From positions 40,084 through 104,083 of the forward strand of contig JADGCS010000002.1 of NCBI GenBank assembly GCA_015228875.1: DNA of 64,000 nt, in the 5' to 3' direction. The notes under the pieces are model-generated. The model made no database searches, had not been told where the DNA came from, and worked only from the letters and a program-made list of their open reading frames with translations. Within the stretch, counting starts at the first letter, position 1, and the number at the start of each line of letters is the position of its first letter. The position numbers and the translations under genes are program-made. This DNA is from Deltaproteobacteria bacterium (GTDB lineage Bacteria > UBA10199 > JADGCS01). Shown piece after piece: positions 47,080 to 59,900 of the stretch.

Positions 47080-47146
47080 CTTTGACGCGGTTGAATGCCT
47101 CTATTTTGCGAGGAATGCACCCGCGCTCTGTCAACTTTGAAATTCC
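47064..47146 (+). repeat. 83-bp dispersed palindromic element, copy 6
   Basis: CAAGTTACTAACTTGACTTTGACGCGGTTGAATGCC...ATGCACCCGCGCTCTGTCAACTTTGAAATTCC. Confidence 0.9.
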
Positions 47147-47202
47147 TATACATCAAGGCAGGGCAGGCTTAATAAAAACAGCGGGCACATTCATTTATTT
47201 TC

Positions 47203-47240
47203 GGGCAGAAACCAAGACACAGGTTTCTGCCCTTTTTTTT
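47203..47240 (+). terminator. Rho-independent terminator downstream of rplI
   Basis: GGGCAGAAACC AAGACACA GGTTTCTGCCC TTTTTTTT. Confidence 0.9.
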
Positions 47241-47263
47241 GCCAAACAAGCTAGCGCTTGGCG

Positions 47264-47330
47264 CAACTACGCGACGAAATCTTCTGTTTTGCATGGGATG
47301 CACCCGCGCTCGATTGACTTTGAAATTCCC
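47264..47330 (+). repeat. Degenerate 83-bp palindromic element, copy 7 (right half conserved)
   Basis: TTTTGCATGGGATGCACCCGCGCTCGATTGACTTTGAAATTCC. Confidence 0.75.
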
Positions 47331-47455
47331 ATACATAAATTCAACACTTAAAAAAAAAATAACACGGCCATTGACGTTGTTCGATGAATGCCGTTATCGT
47401 GTTCCGCTGGAGTTTGTATCTTTTTTATTTTTCTGCTCTCCCGAGGTTTTCTGAC

Positions 47456-48901
47456 ATGTCACAGGCCCAATTTAAACAAAAAGAAGATCATATTTTAAAC
47501 ATCTCAAAGGTACCCCCTCAAAACATCGAGGCAGAGCAGGCGATTCTGGCATCGATTCTCATCGATAATCACGCCCTCAATGCCTGTCTCGAACACATCA
47601 CATCCAATGATTTTTACAAAGAGGCTCACAAGGTCATTTTTCTTGCGATGATGGAACTTTCCGAAAAAAACGAACCGACAGACCTTGTGACACTCAATGC
47701 TCATCTCGAAAAAATGGGCCTCATCAATAAAGTGGGTGGAAGTACTTATTTATCACACATTGTCGATACCATACCCACCGCTGCCAATGTCAGCAGTTAT
47801 GCAAAGCTGGTTCGTGAAAAATCAATTTTACGGCAATTGATTGATGCCGGCACAGATATAGTCCGGGACTGTTATTCGACCGAACACGATGTAAACGAAA
47901 CCCTCGATCTTGCGGAGAGTAAGGTTTTTTCCATCTCGGAAAAAAGGACTCAAAAGGGATTTGCGTCGCTTAAGGATCTTGTTAAAAGCGGTTATAAAAA
48001 ACTCGAAGAACTTTACGAAAACAAAAGTGACATCACCGGACTTGCCACCGGTTTTCGTGAACTCGACAAACTTACTGCGGGGCTTCAAAGAAGCGATCTG
48101 ATTATCGTAGCGGGACGCCCCTCCATGGGAAAGACGGCCTTTGCGCTTAATGTTGTCGAAAATGCCTGTCACAAGTCCAACGCCAAGATTGCTGTCTTCT
48201 CAATGGAAATGAGTCAGGAATCGCTTGTGATGCGCATGCTGACCTCACAGGCAAGAATCGACTCCATGAGGGTAAGAACCGGCGATCTTGCCGAATCAGA
48301 CTGGCCGAGACTTTTATCCGCTGCGGATAAACTTGCCCACATGAAGGTCTATATCGATGACCAGCCTGCGCAGACCACAATGGACATCAGGGCTAAATCC
48401 AGGCGCCTGGCCCAGGAAACCGGCGGACTGGATCTCATCATGATTGATTATCTTCAGCTCATGAGATCATCCGGAAAATTTCAGTCAAGGGAACAAGAAA
48501 TATCAGACATCACGCGTTCGCTTAAATCTCTTGCAAAAGAACTCAGTGTCCCCGTTGTGGCATTATCACAACTTAACAGATCCCTTGAAGGCAGGAATAA
48601 CAAACGTCCCATGATGAGTGATCTCAGGGAATCCGGTGCTATCGAACAGGATGCCGACATCATTGCGTTCATTTATCGCGATGTTGTGTATAATCCTGAT
48701 ACCCCCGAAAAAAACACGGCCGAGGTCATTGTTGGCAAGCAGAGAAACGGCTCTACAGGGGTCTGCCGTCTTGCTTTTTTGAGTCAATATGTTCGTTTCG
48801 AAGACCTGGCGTTCGACAGTGAATTCAAATACGAACCTCAAAGCGAGCCAGCCGTGATGATGGGGACTGACGGGCTTGAGCCTGAGGATGTCATTTATTA
48901 A
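47456..48901 (+). CDS. dnaB: Replicative DNA helicase DnaB
   Basis: PPQNIEAEQAILASILID, AGRPSMGKTAFALN, LIMIDYLQLM, LSQLNRSLEGRNNKRPMMSDLRESGAIEQDAD. Confidence 0.96.
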   Translation: MSQAQFKQKEDHILNISKVPPQNIEAEQAILASILIDNHALNACLEHITSNDFYKEAHKVIFLAMMELSEKNEPTDLVTLNAHLEKMGLINKVGGSTYLSHIVDTIPTAANVSSYAKLVREKSILRQLIDAGTDIVRDCYSTEHDVNETLDLAESKVFSISEKRTQKGFASLKDLVKSGYKKLEELYENKSDITGLATGFRELDKLTAGLQRSDLIIVAGRPSMGKTAFALNVVENACHKSNAKIAVFSMEMSQESLVMRMLTSQARIDSMRVRTGDLAESDWPRLLSAADKLAHMKVYIDDQPAQTTMDIRAKSRRLAQETGGLDLIMIDYLQLMRSSGKFQSREQEISDITRSLKSLAKELSVPVVALSQLNRSLEGRNNKRPMMSDLRESGAIEQDADIIAFIYRDVVYNPDTPEKNTAEVIVGKQRNGSTGVCRLAFLSQYVRFEDLAFDSEFKYEPQSEPAVMMGTDGLEPEDVIY

Positions 48902-49055
48902 TGTCTCTTGTTGAGTGTTAAATCCTATCTCTCAAGGTATTGAGGCAATGAAGTCAATAAAACGCAAGGTCCCCAAGGGACAGGGGGCACAGAATTGACA
49001 AAAATCAAACTGATCTTATGTTTTGTAATAGTGAAAGAGGGGGTGTGTAAACACT

Positions 49056-49988
49056 ATGTCCAGAAAAGATTATTACAAGGTGTTGGGGGTTGAAAAAAAG
49101 GCCCCACAGGCCGAGATTAAATCCGCGTTTAAAAAACTTGCGCGAAAATACCACCCGGATGTCAACCACGAAAAATCCGCCGAGCAGCGCTTTAAAGAGA
49201 TCTCCGAGGCGTATGAGGTGCTGGGAGACGAAAAAAAACGTGCGCAGTACGACCAGTTTGGTTCCTTTAATTTTGGTTCGGGCGGTCCGCGCAACCCCTA
49301 TTCGCAGAACTACTGGCAATCCAGCAATTTCAACGATGTCGATCTCGAAGATATTTTTGGCGATATTTTTGGCATGGGGGGACCCAAAAGGGGGCGCAAA
49401 GCGGGGCGGTCAAGCTTTAACTTTGGCAGGGACGATTTTTACCAGCAGACAAGCAGGGAAGGTTCTGACATCAACTGGACACTACCAATCGATTTTATTG
49501 AGGCGGCAAATGGGTGTGAAAAACAAATCCTTCTTACCGACGGAAAAAAAATAAAAGTCAAGATCCCGGCCGGTGTTGACCACGGTTCCAAAATCAGACT
49601 GGCGGGTAAAGGCAATCCTGGTGTTGCGGGTGGCAGTGCCGGCAATCTGATCATCGATATTCAGGTTAATCCTCATTCCTATTTTAAGAGGGAGGGGGAC
49701 AATATTCATCTCGATGCCTCTCTTTCCCTCGAGGAGGCTGTGAATGGCGCATCCATCAAGGTTCCCACACTCACAGGGATGGTTCAGGTAAAAATCCCTG
49801 GCGGGACACAAAGCGGACAAAAGCTGCGCCTGAAAAACAAGGGGGTCAAAAATATTAAAACACAAATCCCCGGTGATCTCTTTGTTAATCTCCACGTAAA
49901 GTATCCTGCCAATCTCTCAAATGAAGACAAAGACAAACTGGTCTCCATACTCGAAAAATACAAAGATAGAGAGAGGGTCTGGTCATGA
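49056..49988 (+). CDS. DnaJ/CbpA-like co-chaperone
   Basis: J domain KDYYKVLGVEKKAPQAEIKSAFKKLARKYHPDVN; C-terminal DnaJ_C; no CXXCXGXG zinc region. Confidence 0.92.
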   Translation: MSRKDYYKVLGVEKKAPQAEIKSAFKKLARKYHPDVNHEKSAEQRFKEISEAYEVLGDEKKRAQYDQFGSFNFGSGGPRNPYSQNYWQSSNFNDVDLEDIFGDIFGMGGPKRGRKAGRSSFNFGRDDFYQQTSREGSDINWTLPIDFIEAANGCEKQILLTDGKKIKVKIPAGVDHGSKIRLAGKGNPGVAGGSAGNLIIDIQVNPHSYFKREGDNIHLDASLSLEEAVNGASIKVPTLTGMVQVKIPGGTQSGQKLRLKNKGVKNIKTQIPGDLFVNLHVKYPANLSNEDKDKLVSILEKYKDRERVWS

Positions 49989-52567
49989 AGTTTGATCATT
50001 TTACACAAAAGGCACAGGAGGCAGTTGCCGGTGCCCAGAGTCTTGCGATGGAAAACGGTCATCAACAGCTCGAACCCCTGCATCTGGTGGGGGCGCTGGT
50101 CAACGAAACAGACGGTGTGATCGAGCCTCTGCTTCACAAACTCAATGTGAATGTGGGGGCTGTTAAAGACGAGATTGCCTCATCGCTTGCCAAACTCCCC
50201 AAGGTCAGCGGTTCGGCGGGCGAGTACATGGGTAATCACCTGCGCCTGGTCTTTGCCGATACCGAAAAAATTGCAAAAGAGCTGCACGATGATTTTATCA
50301 GCACCGAACACCTCCTCATTGCCATAGCAAATTACCAAAAAAACAGCGCGGCCGATCTCTTAAAAAAACACGGTATCACCAAAGAGACCATCCTTGCTGT
50401 CCTTAAAGATATCCGCGGTCATCAACGTGTCACGGATGCCAATCCCGAGGGGAAATATCAGGTTCTTCAAAAATACACCGTCGATATTGCCGAGGCTGTG
50501 CGTCTGGGCCGCATCGATCCCGTGATCGGGCGTGATGACGAAATCAGAAGGGTGATTCAGGTCCTGTCACGCAGAAGAAAAAATAATCCTGTCCTCATTG
50601 GCGAACCGGGTGTTGGTAAAACCGCCATCGCAGAAGGGATTGCTCACAGAATTGTTAACGGTGATGTGCCAGAAACACTTGCGGATAAAAAAATATTATC
50701 CCTCGATCTTGGGGCGCTGCTTGCCGGCACAAAATTCAGGGGTGAATTCGAAGACCGCCTCAAGGCTGTGATAAAGGAAATCATTGGGTCAAATGGCAAG
50801 ATCATCCTGTTCATCGATGAGCTGCACACCCTTGTGGGTGCCGGGAGTGCCGAGGGCTCCATGGATGCAAGCAACATGCTTAAACCGGCGCTTGCAAGGG
50901 GCGATTTGCGCTGCATTGGCGCGACCACCCTTAACGAATACCGCAAATATATAGAAAAAGACGCGGCCTTAGAAAGGCGCTTTCAGCAGGTGTTTATTGG
51001 AGAACCCTCCGTTCACGACACCATTGCAATCTTGCGCGGGCTTAAGGAAAAATACGAGGTGCATCACGGGGTGCGCATTCAGGATGCAGCGCTTGTTGCT
51101 GCGGCCACGCTCTCACAGCGTTATATCTCCGACCGATATTTGCCGGACAAGGCCATAGATCTTGTGGATGAGGCCGCGTCAAAACTGCGTATCGACATTG
51201 CCTCAATGCCCGCCGAAATAGACGCACTCGAAAGAACTGTGACACAACTGGAAATTGAAAGGCAGGCGCTTAAAAGGGAGCAGGATCAACCCTCGGAAGA
51301 AAGACTCTCCATAGTAGAAAGAGAACTTGCAGAACTCAAACAACAAACTGCAGCCTTAAAACTCGAATGGAGGGCCGAAAAGGAGGGGATTACAAAAATA
51401 CAGGCGCTCAAGGAAAAAATTGAACAAACTAAAACACTCATTGAACAGGCAGAACGAGACCTGGATTATAACAGGGCTGCAGAGCTTAAATACGGCACCT
51501 TGCACAGTCTGAATGCACAAATTAACGAGGTGCAGGAATCCCTTAAAGGCAGCGGTGAAAAAAAACGCATGCTCAAAGAACAGGTCACTGACGAAGATAT
51601 TGCCGAGATTATTGCAAAATGGACCGGCATTCCTGTGTCCAGGATGATAGAGAGTGAGTCACAAAAGCTCTTGAAAATGGAGGAACGTTTAAGAGAGAGG
51701 GTGGTGGGTCAGGACGATGCAATCCTCAAGGTCAGTAACGCGATTCGCCGATCACGGGCAGGGCTTCAAGATGAAACAAGGCCCATCGGAAGCTTTCTTT
51801 TTTTGGGCCCAACAGGTGTGGGTAAGACCGAGACGGCAAAGGCCTTGGCCGAGTTTTTATTTGATGCAGAAACGGCCATGGTGAGGATTGACATGTCCGA
51901 GTTCATGGAAAAACACTCTGTCTCGCGCTTGATTGGCGCACCCCCGGGATATGTAGGCTATGATGAGGGCGGGTATTTGACCGAGGCGGTGAGACGCCGT
52001 CCTTATTCGGTGATCCTGCTCGACGAGATAGAAAAGGCCCATCATGATGTTTTTAATATCCTCCTGCAGATCCTCGACGACGGCCGTTTGACAGACGGAC
52101 ATGGCCGGACGGTCAATTTTAAAAACACCGTGATCATCATGACCTCTAACATCGGGAGCCAATTTTTTATCGACAGCAAATCCGGCCCATCGGTCGAAGA
52201 CCAGGTCACAGAGGCCCTTAAAAAATCCTTTAAGCCTGAATTTCTCAACCGCATCGATGACATCGTATTTTTTCACACACTCGATCGAGGACACATCCGT
52301 GCGATTGTCGATATTCAACTTAAAGAACTCGCGCGTCAACTCATGTCCCGAAAGATGGCCATTGATCTTTCGGACGAGGCCAAGAATTATCTGGGTGATC
52401 TGGGGTATGACCCCCATTACGGGGCGCGTCCCTTAAAGAGGGTCATGCAAAGGCACCTGCACGACGCGTTGGCACAGATGATCCTTAAAGGCGAGGTAAA
52501 AGAGGGCGGGCGGGTGAGTGTCCAGGCAAACAAAGAAAAGGGGCTTTTGTTTTCTGTGGCGGGTTAA
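49985..52567 (+). CDS. clpB: ATP-dependent chaperone ClpB
   Basis: ClpN repeats, GEPGVGKTA and GPTGVGKTE Walker A, long coiled-coil middle domain; 4-bp overlap with dnaJ-like gene. Confidence 0.95.
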   Translation: MKFDHFTQKAQEAVAGAQSLAMENGHQQLEPLHLVGALVNETDGVIEPLLHKLNVNVGAVKDEIASSLAKLPKVSGSAGEYMGNHLRLVFADTEKIAKELHDDFISTEHLLIAIANYQKNSAADLLKKHGITKETILAVLKDIRGHQRVTDANPEGKYQVLQKYTVDIAEAVRLGRIDPVIGRDDEIRRVIQVLSRRRKNNPVLIGEPGVGKTAIAEGIAHRIVNGDVPETLADKKILSLDLGALLAGTKFRGEFEDRLKAVIKEIIGSNGKIILFIDELHTLVGAGSAEGSMDASNMLKPALARGDLRCIGATTLNEYRKYIEKDAALERRFQQVFIGEPSVHDTIAILRGLKEKYEVHHGVRIQDAALVAAATLSQRYISDRYLPDKAIDLVDEAASKLRIDIASMPAEIDALERTVTQLEIERQALKREQDQPSEERLSIVERELAELKQQTAALKLEWRAEKEGITKIQALKEKIEQTKTLIEQAERDLDYNRAAELKYGTLHSLNAQINEVQESLKGSGEKKRMLKEQVTDEDIAEIIAKWTGIPVSRMIESESQKLLKMEERLRERVVGQDDAILKVSNAIRRSRAGLQDETRPIGSFLFLGPTGVGKTETAKALAEFLFDAETAMVRIDMSEFMEKHSVSRLIGAPPGYVGYDEGGYLTEAVRRRPYSVILLDEIEKAHHDVFNILLQILDDGRLTDGHGRTVNFKNTVIIMTSNIGSQFFIDSKSGPSVEDQVTEALKKSFKPEFLNRIDDIVFFHTLDRGHIRAIVDIQLKELARQLMSRKMAIDLSDEAKNYLGDLGYDPHYGARPLKRVMQRHLHDALAQMILKGEVKEGGRVSVQANKEKGLLFSVAG

Positions 52568-53295
52568 TAGATCCCATGACACGGGTCGTAGGTGACCTCG
52601 CCCGTATTTGAGTTGATGGTCCTCAAGCAGTTTTTTTCGTCTTTGATCCAGCGGTACTGCGTGATGTTTTTGTTGACGATCACCTTTTTGAAACTGCCAT
52701 TAAAGCTCTCCCATGTTTCGCTGCCGTCCTCGGTGTTTTTGTAATGGCAGGTCTCGATGTCTGAGTCTTCAAATTTTATGACCTCTTTCCCGAGATAAAC
52801 AATCGCCTCGCTGTCATCCTGCGGGGTGCACCATTGCTGCTTTTGTGTCTCTTTGACCTCGGCCATGACATCCCTGCAGTCCTCGCTTATTGTTGTGCCT
52901 TCTTTTGTGACGACTGTATGACAAACGACCCCGTTGGGTTTGATCATTTTGATGTGCGTGGTGTCTTCTTCGTTGTGTTTGATGGTCTTGATGTATTTTT
53001 CGTCTTTAGAATACCAGGTTGTCTGGTTTGTCTTGGGATTAAACGTCTTGCATAGTTTGGTCTCTGACCCAGCGAGATTGATTTTTTCGACACCGAGTAC
53101 CGTGTCGTATTTTTTGAGGACACCACACCATTTTTCCTGTGTCAACTCGACAGGCTCTTCTTTTTTTTCTTTTTCACCGCAGTGACACAGGAGCAGAACA
53201 AGAAAAGACGCGGCAACGACCAAGAAGGGCGAAACGGCCCGTTTTCTTGCTGACAACACCAGGCTGGAAAGTGGGTTGGCTGTGATTTGGGTCAT
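52564..53295 (-). CDS. Hypothetical lipoprotein
   Basis: N-term FLVVAASFLVLLLCHCGEKEKKEEP; convergent stop overlap with clpB. Confidence 0.65.
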   Translation of the reverse strand: MTQITANPLSSLVLSARKRAVSPFLVVAASFLVLLLCHCGEKEKKEEPVELTQEKWCGVLKKYDTVLGVEKINLAGSETKLCKTFNPKTNQTTWYSKDEKYIKTIKHNEEDTTHIKMIKPNGVVCHTVVTKEGTTISEDCRDVMAEVKETQKQQWCTPQDDSEAIVYLGKEVIKFEDSDIETCHYKNTEDGSETWESFNGSFKKVIVNKNITQYRWIKDEKNCLRTINSNTGEVTYDPCHGIY

Positions 53296-53357
53296 GGCAA
53301 TGTCAGGTTTACTGCCACGTCATATCGGCCAAAGCAAGGGGAAATCTTTGAGACTGT

Positions 53358-53999
53358 TTAGAAAAACCATTCAAGGTTTACCGAAAATGTCCCCGGTTTA
53401 AAAAAATCACTTACGCCATCACCCACGCTGTCTGCATTCCAGAAGTAGTCTTTTTGGGGATCGCTCCCGCCCACATTCCACCACGCGAGTCCATATTCCA
53501 CAGAGACAGAGAGATCCTTGTATGCCTTGAGTCCCAGTCTTAATGCGAGCTCTCCGACGGGGTGCCACGCGTCTTCGTGGTGATCAACGCGAAACCTGGG
53601 GACAATGGAGAGATGAAAAAATTCTGGATCGAGAAACATGACAGGGGCCGCAACATGGGCACTGTGGAAACTGCCGTTAGAGGCGATTCCCGTCTCAACA
53701 TAGCCCCTGATGGGCAGTGAGGCAGGGCCAGCCTGTTGCCCTTCTATGGTAAAGAAGGGATGATTAAGACGCAGTGTGACCTGTGGTGCCCAGTGACACT
53801 CGCCCCCCTGTCTGTAGCAGCCGCCTCCAACACCGAGCATCAAACCGATATCCGGGTCTTCCGGTTTTTTTGCCGCTCCCGGTTCTGTCCAGTCGGGTTC
53901 TACCGGTAAAGATTCTGGTTCCTCTGCCGCGCAGGGCGCACCCCATTGCGGTTCATCAGCCATTGTTGCTTGGGCGTTTGTTGTGTTTATATCAGTCAT
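53358..53999 (-). CDS. Hypothetical, beta-barrel-like protein
   Basis: Beta-rich C-terminus ending in FSVNLEWFF; 4-bp overlap with upstream giant ORF. Confidence 0.55.
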   Translation of the reverse strand: MTDINTTNAQATMADEPQWGAPCAAEEPESLPVEPDWTEPGAAKKPEDPDIGLMLGVGGGCYRQGGECHWAPQVTLRLNHPFFTIEGQQAGPASLPIRGYVETGIASNGSFHSAHVAAPVMFLDPEFFHLSIVPRFRVDHHEDAWHPVGELALRLGLKAYKDLSVSVEYGLAWWNVGGSDPQKDYFWNADSVGDGVSDFFKPGTFSVNLEWFF

Positions 54000-56900
54000 A
54001 AGTTGTTTGGCCTTTGATCGTAGTCGAGTATTTTGTCGCTGTACTTGATGGTCACCGGTCTTTGCGCGCTCCCCTCTGCTTTAAGGGTCTCTCGATGAAA
54101 ACCGCGGATAAATTTTGTTAATCCCTTAAAGGCGTCCATGGCGGCATCTTCATCACCATCTACCAGTGTATTAAGCAATCCGGTTCGCACAATATCAAAG
54201 CCGCCGTCAAGCCTGGGGATCACCATCCAGCAACCTGTGTTTTCCTGAAAACCGGTGCTTGGTTGCCACCACCAGGGAGCGATGCCAATATAGCCAGCGG
54301 GGACAGCGGCTTCTGCCCCTGTCAAAAGGGCATGCTCCATGACAACACCTTCTTTTCCAACAAAGACAAGTTGATCAGGGACCTTAATAATATAATCCGC
54401 ATCTGTCACAACAAGATTGATCCTTGATGCGACACAGTAATGGCCTGCCTCTGGTGTGACAGGGCACTCTGTTTTCTCAGATTTTATGATATCACCCGTT
54501 CCACCCTGATCTGTCAGCGAGACCTGTTGAAAATTTTCGGGGCGGCTCATTGTCCTGAGAAGCCCATAAAAGCTCACTCCGCTGGGAATCCCCGTCATGA
54601 CAATACTATCAGTTCCGTCTGACGGCTTGATATTATTATGGGGGCTCCAGTTGTGATGTCCGGGTTTTCTAAAGGCGCGGGCATCCATTGATGCGGTGTT
54701 GTTGCCTGTCTGCCCCCAACCGCCGCCATGCGTACAAATATCCCTTAGATAAAGGAGGAATCTTTCTCCAGCAGACAGGATGCCGGGAAAGTATTGGGGA
54801 ACGGTTTCAACAAAGGCCCTTGCAAGCGCCGTAATTGTATCCGGATGATAGCGTTCTTTTAAAAAGGGGATGCCCTGCAGCGACTCAAAAGACAAGACAC
54901 CTTCTTCAATCATTTGGTGTGCCTTTGCTTCCTCGCACCCCAGACTGTACTTGATCAGATCAACAACACGCGGGATGTCGGCCTCTTCCACCTTAAGGAC
55001 CAGCCCGGGTTTGACAGGTTCATCTTCGGGTGTATCTTGTGTTGATTGAACAAACAGGAATTCCTTTGGATTGACTGTTGCCCTCACTGCCCCCGGGTAG
55101 TAGGTGAGTGTCTGTGGTTCTATTTTAACCCCGCTATTGAGGTTTCTTGTGTCGAGAGGTGACTGCAGGCGGTGGTGCAGGTTTGAAACCATGCGATTAG
55201 ACATGTACCGAAAAACATCAGACGGATTTTGATTGGGGAATGCCGCTCGTTTGGTTCTGTTGTTGAGAGAGTCCATCCTGATGAGTTTTGCATAACTCTT
55301 TGGGTCGAGGGGATCAAAATCATCGCCCGTCAAAAAATCCGCATTCCAGTTTTTTGTGTTGAAAAATGAATCCGCGTAACCAGCCTCGTTAAGATTCTCG
55401 TCACTTCCTTTATAGTACATGCCATCATCGCCGACAAAGTCCCTCGCATCCTGCATGACAAGCAGGGACCCACCCCTGGCATGAGGGATGACCAGATAAC
55501 GGATCGCCATTGTTTGTAGATGATCAGATTGTTCTAGGACTTGAGTGATGACACGCACCGCACCGTGTGTTTTTTGATCGACTGCTGCAGTAAAGTCATG
55601 GCCACCACGCAACGAAGCGTGTAACTTGCCGCTTCCCGTCTCTGACTGCTCGATACCGGGAATCCATTCACTGTAGGAAGCAGTGTCTTGTATGATTTTA
55701 AAGACGCGGTCGGGCGAAAAGGGGAGGTACGCCATCGTTGTTTGATTAACCCCGTCGTTTCCTTCTTGCATGACTCCCTGATATTTGTGGTCGGGGAAAC
55801 TGCGGTGCATGGTTTCGCGAACCTTGTCACTCCAGAATGTTTTTTTCCATTTGACGAGCTGCATGTTGCTTCCCGACAGTCCCTCACGGATATCACCTAA
55901 AGCAAGAAGAAAACGATCGCCCGCTTCTGAAAAATATTGATTTGAGGGTTCGTCAGCAAACAGGGAATCCAGAAGGCCCCTGACTGCATCTGCACCAAAA
56001 TGTTGTTTAAAAAAATCATTCTCGATGATGTCTTCAACATCGATGCGTCCGTTTTCAAATAGACGTCTTGCATCGGAGGGATCTTCAAATTGAAAGACTT
56101 GTTGAATCCGATCGATCTGCTTGGTGTCTCTGGGATCCATAAAAAACAAGGCATCTTGACCTGCACTGTAACGTATCGCCGGTCTGGGGTCATAGTCGTC
56201 AGGGAGGGGATGGGGCAGGGTGACATTGGGCCACTCCCTGTTGACAATCACACTGTCCTTTAATTGAGTGACGATGTCTGTGCCCGTCTTTTTTGGACTC
56301 TGCTGATACTCGTCAAGATTAAGGGAAAGACTGGCAGGGAGCATATCGATGTAAACTTGTCCTTTGCCGCGAGGCAGCGGGCTGGCCGGCAAACTTGTGC
56401 TTTTTTCAGAAAGGACTGCCAGGTGTTTTTGTTTATTCATGTGATCCCGCCACGCCTGCCATTGTTCTTTGGTCCAGGAAAAGAATTCATCGACAGATTG
56501 TGGCAAAGTAAATACCGGGTGCACACTGGGCGGGACCATGTCCAGACGCGCATTTTTTTCTTTAAGGTTGACGGTCAAGTCCAGCCTTTCAAATTTGATT
56601 TTGGCATTTATATTTTCTAGGCCTAATTTTCTGCCGAGTAGTTTTGCATAACCATCCACTCCCGATAAAATTTGCGTTTCATTAAGCGTGAGTGCAAATT
56701 CCTGTGCTGCAAAATCATACCGGGCGTTGATTTGGCTGGAGCTTAGTGAATTCAGATGGACATCAAGATCACTGCCAACCCTTGCTGCAAGATCGAAGGC
56801 ATAAGGTTTTGCCGGCGCCTCTGAACGAAGAGAGATGCCGCGTTCATCTGCTGTTGCCACATAGCTCTGACCATGTGTTAATCCCTGAACAGTGACCTCA

Positions 56901-59900
56901 ACAGGCCCCTTCATGGGTGTCAACTCAAATTGTTCAAGCGGAGATCCTTTAATTTCAAGACGCGCAGGCCCAAAATCAAAAGGGGTAAACGTAGTGGCCA
57001 GGTTGATCTGCTGATCTTTCATACCAAGAACAACAAGACCTTTAAAACCAGTGAAGGGCAGGTGAAGATTTGAGTCTTGAGGAACGACAATGCCAGCCAC
57101 TTCGAATCCCTCAAGCAGGGTGGCCTTAAGATCCATACGTGGCACGTCAAGAGAGATCTGTGCCTTGCCGTTTACAAAGGCCCCTTTAAGGTTCATTTCT
57201 GCGAGTTGATCAATTCTTATTTTAAACTCGGTCCTCTTGCCATTTGCCGCGGTATGAGTGAGTGTGATGGGCCCGGAAATATTGATGGGGGCCACAGGGT
57301 CTGAACTTAATGTCCCTTGCACAAAATCAATATCAGTTTTTATTTTGGCCTTGATATCAAGGTCACCAGCCAGTTTTAGGGTTGCACCATCACCAAGTTG
57401 CTGTTGCCAATCCACTGTGAGTTTCTCAGGCAAGGTCAGTGTGGTATTTAATAGCGCGGACTTGGGTTTTACCCCGTCAAATTGCGCCTTTCCATTTGCA
57501 ATAAGAGATCCCCTGGTAAATTTAATACTGCCTTTTTTATGAGCACCACTGATGTCGTATCTTTGTTCCTTAATGGGAATGGTTCCGTTGTAGGTCACAG
57601 AGGGCCTTCCCGACTGGATTTGATCAACCACAGCGGCATATCTGGCCCAAAGTTCACCCGCGTTTTTTTCAACCGCTTTAAACACTCCAGACACAGAGAC
57701 TGTGTCAGTTTCCGGGAAATCGTAATACCTGATTTCTTTTTTTCTGTCTAAAGACAGTGCCTTTACTGTATCAAATTGAAAGGCGATGTCATTTGAAATA
57801 TCCGAGAGATTGAGTTTGATTTCGGCAAATCCCAGGTTGAATTCTGCAATCCTTGTATCAATGTCCAGCCGCCCCTGACCGTTGTCAGTCAATGTCATGG
57901 TGGTATCTGAGATGACATCCGTAAGTTTGCCGTCTATGAGCTGTCTTATTTTTGCGTTGACAATTTTTGCACCGATGGAGCCTGCCACGGGACGATAATT
58001 TGGGATGCCATCAGCGTTAAGATTGACAAGGTCCATCTGTCCAAGCAACACACCTGAGATAAAAAAACGGCCAACCCCAAGGGTGGGGATGGCTATTTCC
58101 ATATTTTCAAGATTGAGATTGACAGTACTCTTTGCCAAACGCCCCAATTTTCCGTTGTCTATTTCAGCAACAATGGCAATGCCTAGGGGGGATGCCGGCT
58201 GCTCTTTTCCTTCTGTGACACGTGACTCCAGATGCGTGCCGTCAAAAGAAAATTCGGAACTCAGAATAACTTCGGGGATTGATATTTTTATACCAGATGC
58301 CGGCGTCTGCCCTCTGCCAGCAGGTTCTATCTTGACTCGTGTTTCCAACACCGCCTGGCCCGATCCATCAAAGGCCTGACCGGACAGCATTGTGCGAAAC
58401 ACCGAATCAATGACAGGCCCATCAGACATACCCAGGTTCACCTCTGCCATCACTTGAGTGTCGATTTGTCCGTAATCACCATCTGTGGTTTCAATCACAC
58501 CGCTAAAACCAGCATCAGCACTGATGCCGCGGTCAGTCACCTGTGCTGATCCTGTCAAGGTCCCCATGGTTGACACACCCAGATCATCGCCGATCTGTGC
58601 GCTGCTCTGTATTGCCATGTCGAGGCTTGCCTGTGTTGCTCTTGCACCCAAAGTCAGCGACAAACTTGCCCCTGCTTCGGCATGAACAAAAACAGCAGCA
58701 CCGTGCTCCACAGTGCCCGGCAAATTTAAATCCGCCTCCAGAACTGCATCCAGACCACGCTGGCCATCAGGATGCGTGAGAGCACCAGCCGTGAGTCTTA
58801 AGGATGTCTCTCCCAAGAGGGGATGAGTCGTGTTCGTGGTCTTATAAGCCCCCTCTGCCATAGCCCTGCTCACCGAATCGGCGGAAAACTCAAAATCAAC
58901 AACGCCCTTTGTCGTCAGCACACCCCGGTCAAGGCTGAGTTGAAAGTCATCAAACCTCACATAATTCTGGCCTTCCCCAAGTTCAATAACCAGACCCGGC
59001 AGGGACGTGCCGTTAAAGACCAGGGGAGGCACCACAACACGCCCTGTGACATCAACAGAGCCATGAGCCTTGATAGAGAGGACCCAACTTTCAAAAGAAA
59101 TATCATTCAAACTTCCTTCGGCGCGGAGTCTGACGTAAAGATCATGAAGGACCGGTATTTCAATAGTCCCCACGCCTTCAATTGCAATAGCCCTTGTGTC
59201 ACCGTTTGTTTCAATTGATATTTCGTAGGAAGCCGCATCTTTGTTTGCTCTGAGCAGCCTGATTTCAAAGGGCCCGCCGTTGGGGAGCGCCGTGTGACCA
59301 TAACTCACAATGTCTCCACCTTCGGTTACAAAACCACGCTCGTAGATAAGGTCAGTGTGAGCCAAGATAATGGCAACCGCATCCTCACCCCCTTGATCCG
59401 TGAAGGAGAAGATGTCTTCACTCCCATCCGGTAATTTGACAAGAACTGCAGCAAACTGTTGCGGGACCTTGATTTTAAATTCTTCTACGCTGCTGTAAAG
59501 ATCATCAACTTTATCAACGGCCCTGTAGTAATGTGTTTGCGGATTATCTATGCGGATATTTGCTTTTAAATGTGGTGTTTTTTGAGGATCCCGGTTTTGC
59601 CAGATTGTGATTCCATGTGTGAGCGGGCCTGCGGGCGGGATATTGATGGTCTCATACGGTGCTGTGATCTCCACTGCGAGATCTTTTGTGGTGTGGATCA
59701 TGCGAGGTATGGTCAGCAGGGGATTCCCCGGAGGGGGATACACTTTCATGTCAGGATCCGGACAGCCCGGCCTTGCTGTTGCAAGTTGTCCAAGGGTAAA
59801 GAGGAGACTGGACAATCTGAGCTGTGCGGGAAAACTTTTGTCCCTTCTTAATTGATTGGGTAAATCAAACTGTTCATCTGATGATTGCAGTTGGTCAGGA

